DNA from: a virus
Length of the DNA stretch: 64,000 nt
Reading direction: 5' to 3' (one strand)
Virus record (IMG/VR): IMGVR_UViG_3300042377_000359
Span: 1 to 64,000 of that record
Positions 40,029-48,781 of the stretch are shown piece after piece. The position numbers and the translations under genes were made by a program. The notes beneath the pieces are model-generated. The model was not told the origin of the DNA, made no database searches, and saw only the letters and a list, made by a program, of their open reading frames with translations. Each line of letters begins with the position of its first letter. Within the stretch, counting starts at the first letter, position 1.

Positions 40029-40448
40029 ATGGCAATCGTAAAAAAAACAACAACCGTAGTAGCAAAGCCTGCTGCAAAACCTATGATGAAAAGGTCCCCT
40101 ATTGTAGCTAAGTCTACTACCATGGAAAAAATTGGCGGAGCTGATTGGAAAAAAGATTCTACTAAATTTATGAAAGCAAGTGCTGTTTTGGACTCAAATT
40201 CATTTAGAGCATTAGCAAAAAAACCTGTTGTAAAAGGACCTAGAATAGATGCTGCTAAAAAAACTGTTTCTGATATTTCTAGTAAATATGACAAGAATAT
40301 GGATAAATCAATGAAGTTGAAATCTCCTGCTTTTGAAGCAAACAACAAACTTGCTAATTCTAATTTTGTTAAAAATAAATTAAAAGTAAAATTCATAGAT
40401 TTCTACGGTACTGATTATCCTAAAATGCCAAAGTCAAAGAAAAAATAA
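40029..40448 (+). CDS. Lys-rich basic protein with MAI-KK start
   Basis: 139 residues starting AIVKKTTTVVAKPAAKP, like the start of the preceding protein, so the two are probably diverged copies or share an assembly signal. Ends in KMPKSKKK. Function unknown; likely DNA-associated. Confidence 0.52.
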   Translation: MAIVKKTTTVVAKPAAKPMMKRSPIVAKSTTMEKIGGADWKKDSTKFMKASAVLDSNSFRALAKKPVVKGPRIDAAKKTVSDISSKYDKNMDKSMKLKSPAFEANNKLANSNFVKNKLKVKFIDFYGTDYPKMPKSKKK

Positions 40449-40511
40449 GTAGTAAAAATACTACCTTTTATGAGTAATATATTATTAGTCAAGTATTATT
40501 ATTATAGTTTA

Positions 40512-40535
40512 ATGAGAGCGTCTAGGCGCTCTCAT
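40512..40535 (+). other. Perfect hairpin without U run
   Basis: ATGAGAGCG (40512-40520) pairs with CGCTCTCAT (40527-40535) around TCTAGG. No T run follows, so it is not a usual terminator. It lies 19 nt before the ATG at 40555. Confidence 0.5.
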
Positions 40536-40554
40536 ATTATAAACAACACCTTAT

Positions 40555-40854
40555 ATGACAGAATCAACCCAGAGTTTGAATGATTTTGTAGTTTCTGAAG
40601 CTTACTTTAGAAAGAACATTGATCCGGAAGGAGATGCTATTTTAAAAGAACTTGGGTTGCCTACAAAGGAAGCATCGTACGAAGAGACTTGGGTTAGATA
40701 TGCTATTCGTAAAGAAGAGATATGCGAGTTTAGGGAGTATGTTCTAAAGGAGAATTGTACTCTTGTGATGTTGTATTCTGGTCGGGATATTGTTCTTCGA
40801 ATTCCTTTTGATAGTTTTCTTCAAGCTGTTTCGCAAAGCGGTTCTTTCGTTTAG
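40555..40854 (+). CDS. Small acidic protein, unknown
   Basis: 99 residues, helical, with VRYAIRKEEICEFREYVLKE. It converges with and overlaps the minus-strand gene below by 125 nt. Function unknown. Confidence 0.48.
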   Translation: MTESTQSLNDFVVSEAYFRKNIDPEGDAILKELGLPTKEASYEETWVRYAIRKEEICEFREYVLKENCTLVMLYSGRDIVLRIPFDSFLQAVSQSGSFV

Positions 40855-41329
40855 TAATTGTCCATTTTATATTTTCCAACCTTGGGGCATAGGCCTGTTG
40901 CCCATCTACTTCTACTATTTGTGCAAGAAGCTTTTTGGGGTCTTTAATTCTAAATTTGTTTTTATGAGGTACTTTATATCGCACATTGTGGTTAATAAGC
41001 ATTCTCATTTTGGAAGCATTCCATATATCTGCATCAAATAGGGGATGGTTTTCTACATACTCATATGCGCCTTCTGGTTTGATGTGGTCGAATGACCGGC
41101 AAATTGAACGGTCTGTAAAGAATTGTTTATTGTAAGAAAACTCTCTTCCATAATCCATTGGTATATACCTAGATACCTTCTCCTTGCCTACTTTTGTAAT
41201 TGTACACAATCTAAATTCATGCGGAGTGCAGGCAAAGCATTTGTAGTATTTTTCGGTTATATTAAAAACAATATAAGGGGGAGCTAATGTCTTTTTCCTA
41301 CAGAGAATATCACCTACGCTAATTTTCAT
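40730..41329 (-). CDS. Protein of unknown function
   Basis: 199 residues. The start KISVGDILCRKKTL with GDxxxxK suggests a small beta barrel; the C-terminal part is charged. It has a minus-strand TAACTTTG box 27 nt upstream (41357-41364), which supports it. Its last 42 codons overlap the opposite gene. No family recognised. Confidence 0.5.
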   Translation of the reverse strand: MKISVGDILCRKKTLAPPYIVFNITEKYYKCFACTPHEFRLCTITKVGKEKVSRYIPMDYGREFSYNKQFFTDRSICRSFDHIKPEGAYEYVENHPLFDADIWNASKMRMLINHNVRYKVPHKNKFRIKDPKKLLAQIVEVDGQQAYAPRLENIKWTITKRKNRFAKQLEENYQKEFEEQYPDQNTTSQEYNSPLEHTP

Positions 41330-41340
41330 ACTATTATTTG

Positions 41341-41364
41341 TATATTTGTATTATTACAAAGTTA
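41341..41364. promoter_or_regulatory. Overlapping divergent promoter boxes
   Basis: TATATTTG (41341-41348, plus) and TAACTTTG (41357-41364 read on the minus strand) lie 8 bp apart between divergent starts at 41371 and 41329, so use of one may hinder the other. Confidence 0.55.
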
Positions 41365-41370
41365 ATTAAA

Positions 41371-41685
41371 ATGTTCGATAAGATAAAAGAGGCATTTGGT
41401 ATAAAAGAAAAAAAGCAAGCCTCGCAGAAAATTTACTTTCATGGAGTGTCAGCTATTAAGGCTGTCCCGTTTATGGAAGGGGAAGAAAAGTTGATTATGT
41501 CAGGATATGTTCCTGATATGATTGTTTGGTTGCAAACTAATTGCACATATGACGGATGGATTAACATCAATATTGTCCCTAAAAAAGATAAGACTGAAAC
41601 GAGATCACACGTTGCGTATTTAAATGAGAGATTAACAAAGAATGAAAAAACTGATAAAGCCGAGAAGACCGACGTTCCCGCTTGA
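41371..41685 (+). CDS. Small protein, unknown
   Basis: 104 residues from ATG 41371 (FDKIKEAFGIKEKK). Mixed alpha/beta with MIVWLQTNCTYDGWININIV, then a charged tail. Overlaps the next gene by 44 nt. Start of the packaging gene group. Confidence 0.5.
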   Translation: MFDKIKEAFGIKEKKQASQKIYFHGVSAIKAVPFMEGEEKLIMSGYVPDMIVWLQTNCTYDGWININIVPKKDKTETRSHVAYLNERLTKNEKTDKAEKTDVPA

Positions 41686-42481
41686 GTTCCCTGATGTATT
41701 TAGGGAGTATATAAACAAGTTAGATAAATATGTTGAAGCCGTAGAGCAAAGAAAATACGAGCCAACTATTTTGATGAAGAAGGAAAACGAGAAGTTAAAG
41801 AAAATCATTAAACTCAATAGAATGGGTATTAATGTTCCTGAAGGGAAAGAAAATAGGCTACATATTCCTAAGCCTCAAATAAAAATCCTAAGACCATTAG
41901 ACTTTGTAATCAAGCAAGAAACATTCGATTTACTATCTTTTGATAGCTTCTTTTCTAAAAAACTAAAAATAGTTCATGTTAGGGATTTGCATCGAATGTT
42001 AAAGATGGCTAAGATGTTTATGTCTCCGGACAATAAATATGACTACCCATCTACGATATTGATGTTGTATGCTTTGTCATTGGAATACTTTACTAGGGAT
42101 GGTGTTCGTGCTCTTTTAGCTCATTGTGTGAGTGAGAATAAGTCCGACAGGATATTATCTTTTTTAGTAAAGAATGAATACATTGCTTACAATTATGATT
42201 ATCGGGTTAAAAGAAAATTGTTTTTTATTACAACAAAAGGGAAAGAGGCAACGACTAATTTTTTCAAAGCATATAAAGAATACGAATTAAATATAAATTT
42301 TTATGAACCTAATTTCAGATGGGCTTTTAGTAAAGCCGAAGGACCTAAACGAGAAAAGTACACATTCGCTAGGCAGTACAAGCATTTATATGGCAAGCCA
42401 TTTCAGGCACAATTTGAGCGAACGAAATCCGTCAACAGCTATCATCGTGAACGCGCCTCAACAGAATCCTCTGAATCTTAA
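41642..42481 (+). CDS. Winged-helix-like protein, unknown
   Basis: 279 residues, basic. A middle helical part (IVHVRDLHRMLKMAKMF) and a segment with SFLVKNEYIAYNYDYR then KRKLFFITTKGKEA looks like a winged helix (recognition helix, wing, end strand). Its place a few genes before the large terminase allows a packaging-recognition role. Overlaps both neighbours. Confidence 0.5.
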   Translation: MKKLIKPRRPTFPLEFPDVFREYINKLDKYVEAVEQRKYEPTILMKKENEKLKKIIKLNRMGINVPEGKENRLHIPKPQIKILRPLDFVIKQETFDLLSFDSFFSKKLKIVHVRDLHRMLKMAKMFMSPDNKYDYPSTILMLYALSLEYFTRDGVRALLAHCVSENKSDRILSFLVKNEYIAYNYDYRVKRKLFFITTKGKEATTNFFKAYKEYELNINFYEPNFRWAFSKAEGPKREKYTFARQYKHLYGKPFQAQFERTKSVNSYHRERASTESSES

Positions 42482-42884
42482 AGATGGGGATGAGGTAATT
42501 GTACATTACCTTACATTTTTTGACCATAGTTATGAGATGCATAGAGGTATTATGTTTGGCGAAGAAAGGTTGTGGCCGATATCTTATTATGATGTATTTG
42601 CTGTAATTAGAGATGGTGAGTTGCATTCTGTTGGGGAATATGTTATAGGAGAGCAAGTTTTTGAAAAAGAATTTACATCAAGTTTTTTAATACTTCCTGA
42701 TGGAGTTGGTGATAAAGTTAATGAAAGGCAGGCTGTTGTTTTGCATCCTGCGGATGGAAATAAAATTGGATTAGAGAGGGGTGATAAAGTATTATTGCTA
42801 CCTTATTCAAATTATAAAATAGAATACGATGGTAAGGTATACCTTCGATTTAGAGAAAGTGAGGTTATTGCATTATGTCGTTAA
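42390..42884 (+). CDS. Tandem GroES-like protein
   Basis: 164 residues from ATG 42390 (start uncertain; TTG 42417 also possible). Two similar halves: STAIIVNAPQ...DGDEVIVHYLTF (about 15-43) and ERQAVVLHPAD...GDKVLLLPYSNY (about 112-142), the second ending RESEVIALC, close to the RExDIlA end of co-chaperonin GroES. A tandem co-chaperonin-like barrel could assist capsid folding with host GroEL. Overlaps the upstream gene by 92 nt. Confidence 0.55.
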   Translation: MASHFRHNLSERNPSTAIIVNAPQQNPLNLKDGDEVIVHYLTFFDHSYEMHRGIMFGEERLWPISYYDVFAVIRDGELHSVGEYVIGEQVFEKEFTSSFLILPDGVGDKVNERQAVVLHPADGNKIGLERGDKVLLLPYSNYKIEYDGKVYLRFRESEVIALCR

Positions 42885-43261
42885 TAGATAAAAATATACG
42901 TTCAGGAGATAAAACAGTTGATGATTATATTGAGAGGTTAGAAACAATGTTTAACTTTTCTAATTTGTATCGATTTATTATGGCTGCTAATGAAGTGGCC
43001 GGAGTGATGGCAGACGATATGAGTAAGATTGCTCAAGGCAAGAAAGATAAGTTAAAAATATTATCTGACGATAAGGACGATAAGTTTACTGAAAGGCTTA
43101 CAACTATTTTAAAACAAGTAGACGTAATTAAGAAAATATCAGCTGAAGCCGATTTGTTAATTGCCGCTGGTAAGGTTGAAGACCCTAAGAAAATAAAATT
43201 AGAAAGTGATTCTCCTGCTATAGAGCAGTTGATGCAGCATGCTAAGAAAAATAAATTTTAA
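42875..43261 (+). CDS. Helical protein next to terminase, small-terminase candidate
   Basis: 128 residues, helical and charged. It ends one base into the large terminase start (TAATG). Position suggests a small terminase or packaging cofactor, but no helix-turn-helix is clear. Confidence is in the gene, not in the role. Confidence 0.5.
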   Translation: MSLIDKNIRSGDKTVDDYIERLETMFNFSNLYRFIMAANEVAGVMADDMSKIAQGKKDKLKILSDDKDDKFTERLTTILKQVDVIKKISAEADLLIAAGKVEDPKKIKLESDSPAIEQLMQHAKKNKF

Positions 43262-45300
43262 TGATTCCAAAGTCAGTCACAGTTAATGGATTAATTCTTA
43301 ATTTCCCTGAATATAAACAGGGAGAAGAGATTTTATTTAAAGACAAATCTATTGAAAATCAAATATGGGAGAGACAACCTGTGCCGGAACATTTCGAAGA
43401 TGGTTGGTGGGAATCTCCAAATGACGAACAAGTTCAATGGTTCTTAAAAGAATTAGATAGAATTTTAAATGGGGTGTGGATTAGTGTTAATGGTGAAGTA
43501 TTGTGGCTTACAGGGATTAATTATTTTTATCTTAACTATTGGATTTTAGATACAGGTGAATACCCTAGATACAGGATGTCCGATGTTCGGTTCTATTGGT
43601 GGTGGGCTATTTGCGAAGCTAATCCTAGATGCCTTGGTACAATCTTTACAAAGTTTCGTCGACAAGGCGCATCGTCTAGAGGTGCATGCATTAATATATA
43701 TTACGCGATTACTGAATCAAATATAAATTGTGGTATTGTTTCTAAAACAGGAGATGACGCGAAATCTATTTTCACAGATATGGTTGTAAATGGATTTAAG
43801 CAATTAGAGGACTTCTTAAAGCCTCAATCTGCAGGTACGGATAAGTCGGCCAAGGAACTTGTTATAGCAAAGCAGGGAGAGCGTATGACTAAAACAAGAC
43901 GTATTGTTGGTAAGCAGGGAGGTTTGAATAATAGAATAGATTTTAAACCTACGGCAATCAACTCGTATGACGGTAAGAGATTACGATTCTTATTTGCTGA
44001 CGAGACTGGTAAGTTCCCAAAAGATGTTCCATTCGATAAATATTGGTCCGTGGTTCGAAGGTGTTTGGTAGAGGGTGTTCGTAGAAGAGGTATGGCTTAT
44101 GTTCCATCAACTGTCAATGAGATGGATAAGGGAGGAGAATCTTTTAAGAAGGTTTGGGATGCATCAAATCATTTAGTAAAGGAATGGGAAGAGATTACTG
44201 CATCAGGTTTGTTAAAGTATTTTCAACCTGCTTTTGATGGATTTGAAGGTTATATCGGAAAGTATGGAGAATCTATTATTGATACGCCAACTCCTGATCA
44301 ATCACAATATTTAAAAGAAATTGGATGCCCCGACCCAAAAATAGGAGCAAAAGAATATCAAACAAAAGAAAGAAAAAGATTAATGAATATGGGTGATGAG
44401 GAAGCTTTGTCGGAGTATATCCGTCAGTTCCCGCATGTTGAGCGCGAAGCTTTTTATAAAGTAGCGTCTGACTCGCATTTCAATCCAATGCATATTAATC
44501 AGCAATTAGAAACAATTGAAGAGGTTAAGATGAAACCTAGAAGGGTTAATTTTATTAGAGATACTGTTACACAAAAAGTAAAGATAATGGAAGCTCACGA
44601 TGGCAGGTGGCTTGTTGTTTGGGATTTTCCAAGCTCTAATCTATCTAATAACTGTTCTAATAGAAGAGGGATGCTTGAGCCTTTAAATACAAGAGACTTT
44701 GCGATGGGTTGTGACCCATTCTCTCATACCATTACATCAGGTAAGGGCTCTATGGCTGCGGCATTTATACACAGAAAGTTTACTCCGCTAGATGTAGCAA
44801 ATTCTGACATGCCGGTTGCTATGTATTGGGCTCGTCCAAAAGGTAAGCATACTGTTTTCTCTGATTGGGCTCTTGCCGCTGAATATTATGGGTGTAAAAT
44901 AGGTGTCGAGGAAATTAACGATGAGTATTATTCTTGGTTTACAGAAAACCAATTAGATAAGTTTTTGATTTGGACTCCGATGGCATTGTCAAGAACAAAC
45001 CAAAATAAAGCAATTAAACCAAGACCAGGTATCCCTGCAACTTCTCAAAAGGCTATTGAATACCATTTAACCATAATGGTTGAGTATATGCAACAAAATC
45101 ATAGTAAAGTTTGGTTTAAGGAATTATTAGAGGATATGATGGATTTTGATGTTGAGAATAGAACCATATTTGACTTAACTATGGCATTTGGATATTCGCT
45201 AATTTCAGCAAAAGAGATGGATGCGCGCCCGGTTGCAGAGGCAAAATCATTACAAGCTTTGATACCAACTTATAAATTAGATGGGGGCAGTAGGTTTTGA
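43261..45300 (+). CDS. terL: Terminase large subunit
   Basis: 679 residues. The ATPase part has the Walker A-like FRRQGASSRG (132-141), a coupling region, and Walker B LRFLFADETG (241-250; D247, E248). The nuclease part begins near GCDPFSHT (about 483). Layout and length fit TerL of Bacteroidota podovirus-like phages. It cuts and pumps DNA into the prohead through the portal encoded next. Confidence 0.9.
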   Translation: MIPKSVTVNGLILNFPEYKQGEEILFKDKSIENQIWERQPVPEHFEDGWWESPNDEQVQWFLKELDRILNGVWISVNGEVLWLTGINYFYLNYWILDTGEYPRYRMSDVRFYWWWAICEANPRCLGTIFTKFRRQGASSRGACINIYYAITESNINCGIVSKTGDDAKSIFTDMVVNGFKQLEDFLKPQSAGTDKSAKELVIAKQGERMTKTRRIVGKQGGLNNRIDFKPTAINSYDGKRLRFLFADETGKFPKDVPFDKYWSVVRRCLVEGVRRRGMAYVPSTVNEMDKGGESFKKVWDASNHLVKEWEEITASGLLKYFQPAFDGFEGYIGKYGESIIDTPTPDQSQYLKEIGCPDPKIGAKEYQTKERKRLMNMGDEEALSEYIRQFPHVEREAFYKVASDSHFNPMHINQQLETIEEVKMKPRRVNFIRDTVTQKVKIMEAHDGRWLVVWDFPSSNLSNNCSNRRGMLEPLNTRDFAMGCDPFSHTITSGKGSMAAAFIHRKFTPLDVANSDMPVAMYWARPKGKHTVFSDWALAAEYYGCKIGVEEINDEYYSWFTENQLDKFLIWTPMALSRTNQNKAIKPRPGIPATSQKAIEYHLTIMVEYMQQNHSKVWFKELLEDMMDFDVENRTIFDLTMAFGYSLISAKEMDARPVAEAKSLQALIPTYKLDGGSRF

Positions 45301-45310
45301 TATTATTTTT

Positions 45311-45323
45311 TTTCGTATATTTG
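45311..45323 (+). promoter_or_regulatory. Late promoter word TTTCGTATATTTG
   Basis: Identical 13-mer to those at 38396 and 56756, 50 nt before the portal start, after a T run. Confidence 0.6.
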
Positions 45324-45337
45324 CTTACGACTCATAC

Positions 45338-45368
45338 TTTGATTTAGTCTAAATAAAAACTATATTTG
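45338..45368 (+). promoter_or_regulatory. Full promoter before the portal gene
   Basis: TTTG (45338-45341), 19 nt, TATATTTG (45361-45368), with the ATG at 45373 after 4 nt. Leaderless start likely. GTCTAAATA in the spacer resembles the CAATCTAAATAG word found in early gaps. Confidence 0.75.
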
Positions 45369-45372
45369 TTGC

Positions 45373-47733
45373 ATGGATTATTCAGCAAGGGCTTTTCCAA
45401 GTCCAATTGAACCAGATGAAGTAAAGAAAACGAATGAATACGGTGTTCGTGTGGCTAAGGCTGCGTATGCTCCATTTGACTTATCTAATCAATATATCAT
45501 TGCCAGAAACTTACGTTTTATGGAAAATGATTTATTTTTTCAAGGTAATCAGCCGTTAGCACCATATTTAAAGTTACTTGATACTGATGGTAAGGATAGT
45601 TTCTTAAATATAGATTTTTACCCAACTCCTATTGTAAAGAAGTATGGAAAGATTGTAATCAATGGTTACATGAATTCCGTTGAAAAGGTTGTTGCTACCT
45701 CTATGAATAAACTTGTTCAAGAGCGTAAAACAAAAAAGAAATTAGAGGCTCAGTTTAGAATGGATGAGAAAGATTTCATCGCAGCAGCAGAGCAAGAAAC
45801 TGGAATGCAATTAGAAGATCCAAAAGCATTTACTCCTGAATCAAAAGAGGAATTAGATATTTGGTCTGAAATGAATGATAAAGAACGTGAAGAGTTATTG
45901 ATGCAAGAAGCTTTACGCTTTGCATTTAATGATAATAACGTTTTAGACCAGCTTAAAGAAAGAATTTTAACAGACGGATTTAAGAAATCTTTAGCTGCTA
46001 CATTTACTTATGTAGATGATAACGGTAAGGTAAAAGTTAAATTTATCCGTCCGGAATATTTTATATATGGCCATTCAGATAGAAATGATTTAACTGATTG
46101 TAATTATTTTGGTCACTACGAATTGATGAGTATTTCAGAAGCTCGTTTAAGATTTAAAACAGATGAGAAATTTCTTTATAGTATTGCTAAATCATTTGGT
46201 GGTATTTATGGTAACTCTGCAGTAAATTACGAATGGAACAATGGTTGGTACAGTTCAGCTGTAAGACCTTATGATGATTTCGTGGTTAAGGTAATGCACG
46301 TTTGGTTTAAGGCCGTTAAGAATATTAATTATGTTGTAGGTAAAACTAGTAAAGGTCGTAGCTTCTTTGATTTGATGAACAAAGAGACTAATCCTACTAA
46401 TCCTGAAAAAAGAGCAGGCAAGAAAGAAGTAATGACTGCTTACGAAGGTTGGTGGTATGTTGGAACTAATACAATGGCCGAGTGGGGTGAATCTAAAAAC
46501 CAAATTCGTCGTAATCCTAATTTAGAGGAAGTGTATAGTCCTTATGTTTCATATATGTGGGATAACGATGGTAACATGAGACCTACTTCACATGTTGATA
46601 ATATCAAGTCTGAAGTAAGAGGAATGGATTTAGCTAAGATTAAAATCCAACAAATTATGGCAAAAGCTGCTCCTGATGGATTTTATATTGACATTGATGG
46701 GTTATATGATATTGAATTAAGCAAAGGTGCAGGTGTTGTTACTCCTATGAAATTAGTAAGTATTGCTCAACAAACGGGTAATGTTTATTACAGAAGTAAT
46801 AATATGAGTGGTGACCCTAATAACTCAAGAAGACCTATCGAGCCAAACCAAACTTCATTTGGAAGTAAATTAACTGAATTAATTAATATTTATAACTTCC
46901 ATTTAAATAACGTTAGAGATTATTTAGGTGTAAACGAATACAGAGAAGGTAGCGCAGTTAACCCTAAGTTAGGTCTTGGAGTTATGCAACAGGCTATTTC
47001 AGCTTCTAATAACGCTACTGCAGATTTATATGCAGGTTGGTTGAATATGGGTTCTAGAATTGCTACAAACGTAGGTCAATTAATCTGGGACTCTTTGAAA
47101 TACGGAACTGATTATCAAGGTTATAAAAGAATATTAGGTGAAGAAAATGTTGCTTTTCTTAAAGAAGCTAAAGAAATTACTGATAGTAATTATGATTTAA
47201 AACTTGAAGTAAAAGCTGATCCTTTCGAAAAACAAAAAATAGAACAAGATATAAATGCAGCATTAGCAGGTGGATTAATTGAGATGGAAGATGCTATTTA
47301 TATTAAAAATATTGACGATGTAAAACTTGGATACCGATATATGGTATACATGCAAAAGAAACGTCGCAAAGAAAAGATGGAAGAGGCACAAATGAATTCT
47401 GAACAAAACGCACAGATTCAACAAGCTTCTATGCAAGGTAAGGCTCAGGCTGATATGGCTGTATCACAAGCTAAAGCTCAGTCTGAAGTTATTGTAATGA
47501 CATCTAAATTAAAAGGTGAATTAGAAGTAGATAAGCGTAAATTCTTATATCAAATGCAATTAGAAGCATTTAAAATAGGAAAGGCTGTAGAGCCACAAAT
47601 TCAAGCTCAAATTGACGAAATGTTAATGGATGATGAGCAAGCAAGACAAATGGACGAGGAATTATTAAACCAACAATATGGAAACGAATCAGAATCAGGA
47701 ATTGAACAGCCAAGCGGGGATCAACCCGTTTGA
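45373..47733 (+). CDS. Portal protein
   Basis: 786 residues. The outline is that of large podovirus-type portals: an N-terminal part with an acidic helical insert (EELDIWSEMNDKEREELLMQ), the IRPEYFIYGHSD region, a long middle, and a C-terminal helical stretch rich in Gln/Ala/Lys (MNSEQNAQIQQASMQGKAQA) forming the barrel/crown. Position between terminase and scaffold-like gene supports the call. It overlaps the next gene by 56 nt. Confidence 0.82.
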   Translation: MDYSARAFPSPIEPDEVKKTNEYGVRVAKAAYAPFDLSNQYIIARNLRFMENDLFFQGNQPLAPYLKLLDTDGKDSFLNIDFYPTPIVKKYGKIVINGYMNSVEKVVATSMNKLVQERKTKKKLEAQFRMDEKDFIAAAEQETGMQLEDPKAFTPESKEELDIWSEMNDKEREELLMQEALRFAFNDNNVLDQLKERILTDGFKKSLAATFTYVDDNGKVKVKFIRPEYFIYGHSDRNDLTDCNYFGHYELMSISEARLRFKTDEKFLYSIAKSFGGIYGNSAVNYEWNNGWYSSAVRPYDDFVVKVMHVWFKAVKNINYVVGKTSKGRSFFDLMNKETNPTNPEKRAGKKEVMTAYEGWWYVGTNTMAEWGESKNQIRRNPNLEEVYSPYVSYMWDNDGNMRPTSHVDNIKSEVRGMDLAKIKIQQIMAKAAPDGFYIDIDGLYDIELSKGAGVVTPMKLVSIAQQTGNVYYRSNNMSGDPNNSRRPIEPNQTSFGSKLTELINIYNFHLNNVRDYLGVNEYREGSAVNPKLGLGVMQQAISASNNATADLYAGWLNMGSRIATNVGQLIWDSLKYGTDYQGYKRILGEENVAFLKEAKEITDSNYDLKLEVKADPFEKQKIEQDINAALAGGLIEMEDAIYIKNIDDVKLGYRYMVYMQKKRRKEKMEEAQMNSEQNAQIQQASMQGKAQADMAVSQAKAQSEVIVMTSKLKGELEVDKRKFLYQMQLEAFKIGKAVEPQIQAQIDEMLMDDEQARQMDEELLNQQYGNESESGIEQPSGDQPV

Positions 47734-48751
47734 GAGTGATGAATCTTTAGCAGCCTTTATTGGCGGTCAAAGAGGGGAATCACAACAATTTACAGAGACT
47801 CAAGAAGAGACTGTAGTTGAAACACAACAAACAGAAGAGACTAGTGCTCCTGTAGAACCACAAATAACTGATGAGTTATTTAATAAATGGTTAGAGCAAA
47901 AAACAGATGGTAAGTTTAAGCAATTAAACGAAATCCCTGTTGCTGATTTATCAGATGAATCAAGAGAGCTTTATGAGCTTTTGAAAGAAGGTAAAACCGA
48001 TGAGGTATACGATTATATCGTAAAGTCAAAAGTTAATTACAAAGAATGGGACCAAACGGATTTGCTAGTTGAAAAGATTAGAAAAGAAAATCCCGGTCTT
48101 GAAGATTCTGATATTGAAGATATCTTACTTCACGATTATAAGTTGTATGACTTAACTGAAGAGGAGAAAGATAATTTGACTTCTAGTGAGCTTGCTCGTT
48201 GGGAAGCAGATAAAAAAAGAGCCAATATTAATGCTAAACGCGATGCTGAGTCAATGCGTGCAGAATTAGAGGCTTCTAGAAAAGAAATAGTATTACCAAA
48301 GATAGAGAAAATCACACCGGTTGAAACCAAGGATCCAAACGAGATTACACCTGAACAAATTCAGGCAGCTCAGGAAGCTTGGGATCAAGAAGTTGATAGC
48401 ACCTTACCACAAGTGAAGGACTTATCTTTTGATTTTAAAATTGGCGAAGAAGGGGAAAATTATTCGACCACATTTAAATTAGAAGGTGACCAAGAGCAAG
48501 CGGTAAAAAATGCGCTAAAAACATCTTACGAACCAGGAGATGAAAAACTTACCTTCCAACAGCTTGTTGAAAAACAAACTTTTAAGTTGTATGGTAAGCA
48601 AATTCTTAATGCTGCAATTAAAGACGCTGTTGCGAAAGCACAGGAGAGATTCGTTGAGAAGGAGTTGAAACGAGTTACACTTGAACCAGGGTCTAGAAGA
48701 GGAGCAGATTCGAATGACAAAAACATCTATCTTGATATGCTAAATCAATAA
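47678..48751 (+). CDS. Scaffold-like head protein
   Basis: 357 residues, acidic, Glu/Gln-rich and mostly helical, with a disordered start (QQFTETQEETVVETQQTEET). Between portal and capsid genes this suits a scaffolding protein. No protease motif is seen. Starts 56 nt inside the portal gene. Confidence 0.65.
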   Translation: METNQNQELNSQAGINPFESDESLAAFIGGQRGESQQFTETQEETVVETQQTEETSAPVEPQITDELFNKWLEQKTDGKFKQLNEIPVADLSDESRELYELLKEGKTDEVYDYIVKSKVNYKEWDQTDLLVEKIRKENPGLEDSDIEDILLHDYKLYDLTEEEKDNLTSSELARWEADKKRANINAKRDAESMRAELEASRKEIVLPKIEKITPVETKDPNEITPEQIQAAQEAWDQEVDSTLPQVKDLSFDFKIGEEGENYSTTFKLEGDQEQAVKNALKTSYEPGDEKLTFQQLVEKQTFKLYGKQILNAAIKDAVAKAQERFVEKELKRVTLEPGSRRGADSNDKNIYLDMLNQ

Positions 48752-48781
48752 ATGTTTAACAAATTCTAAATTCTAAAGAAA

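Noticed and set aside
39593-40396. Long minus-strand frame of 267 codons
   Set aside because: It is hydrophobic Leu/Phe-rich, the exact reverse reading of the Lys codons of the basic genes at 39525 and 40029; no promoter or start context.
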